A program made the position numbers and the translations under genes. From NCBI RefSeq assembly GCF_029203305.1, contig NC_089461.1, positions 2,232,001 through 2,296,000 on the forward strand: 64,000 bases of DNA, read 5' to 3'. The notes below the pieces were generated by a model. It worked only from the letters and a program-made list of their open reading frames with translations, had not been told where the DNA came from and made no database searches. Origin of the DNA: Yamadazyma tenuis. Taxonomy: Eukaryota > Ascomycota > Pichiomycetes > Serinales > Debaryomycetaceae. Below are positions 63,928 through 64,000 of this stretch, piece by piece (position 1 is the stretch's first letter; each line of letters opens with the position of its first letter).

Positions 63928-64000
63928 AGCAATAAAATATAAATCCAGCTGAACACTACAAGAAATAAATTAAACCCAGGACAATAGGTTTAATAATTAC

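Overview
The window is 64 kb of nuclear DNA from a budding yeast, most probably of the CUG-Ser (CTG) clade. The evidence is compact intron-poor genes, four spliceosomal introns that all use a GTATGT donor and a TACTAAC branch point, yeast-type tRNA genes, a Ku70, Utp10 and Blm10 gene set, and a homologue of a complex I assembly factor. In Cdc8, Lsc2 and Utp10, CTG codons fall where I recall serine in the Saccharomyces cerevisiae orthologues. CTG is read as Leu in the residues quoted below and should be taken as Ser if that assignment holds.

Layout: an aldo/keto reductase cut by the left edge; tRNA-Leu(CAA); RRP36 divergent from LSC2 (spliced); PUP2; a gamma-tubulin complex subunit (SPC97-like); ATG7; a 1.1 kb non-coding stretch ahead of a GPI wall protein; UGP1 (spliced); BNA1; an MTP18/MTFP1-like gene; a 68-codon CENP-W-like gene; DSC3; ODC1 tail to tail with an unrecognised helical protein; MBF1; an amino acid permease whose start codon is out of frame; UTP10; HSP10 (spliced directly after its ATG); a Rab5-type GTPase; RPL4; and a Pry-type CAP protein with coding minisatellites. 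From 33.4 to 40.5 kb lies a sugar block: a truncated hexose transporter, an intact paralogue, a 1.9 kb gene-free interval and a divergent SKS1/VHS1-like kinase. It is followed by carbonic anhydrase NCE103, a LOG-family hydrolase, BLM10 and ARB1; a two-gene tRNA unit Ile(AAT)-Ala(AGC) with a degenerate tRNA relic beside it; GAD1; an SVL3/PAM1/OSW2-like gene (spliced); CDC8; APS2; YKU70; tRNA-Glu(TTC); an NDUFAF7-like methyltransferase; and an imperfect 115 bp palindrome near the right edge.

Most genes are ordinary housekeeping genes and there is no operon logic. Functional themes are mitochondria (LSC2, HSP10, ODC1, MTP18-like, NDUFAF7-like), proteasome (PUP2 and BLM10, which share a GGTGGCAA element upstream), ribosome biogenesis (RRP36, UTP10, ARB1, RPL4) and sugar uptake with its likely signalling kinase. 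I found no CRISPR array, intact transposon or obviously new multi-gene system. The most unusual items are the permease start frameshift, the transporter truncated at residue 434, the dicistronic tRNA unit, the foldback element at the right edge, and a Blm10 C-terminus that departs from the HbYX rule.
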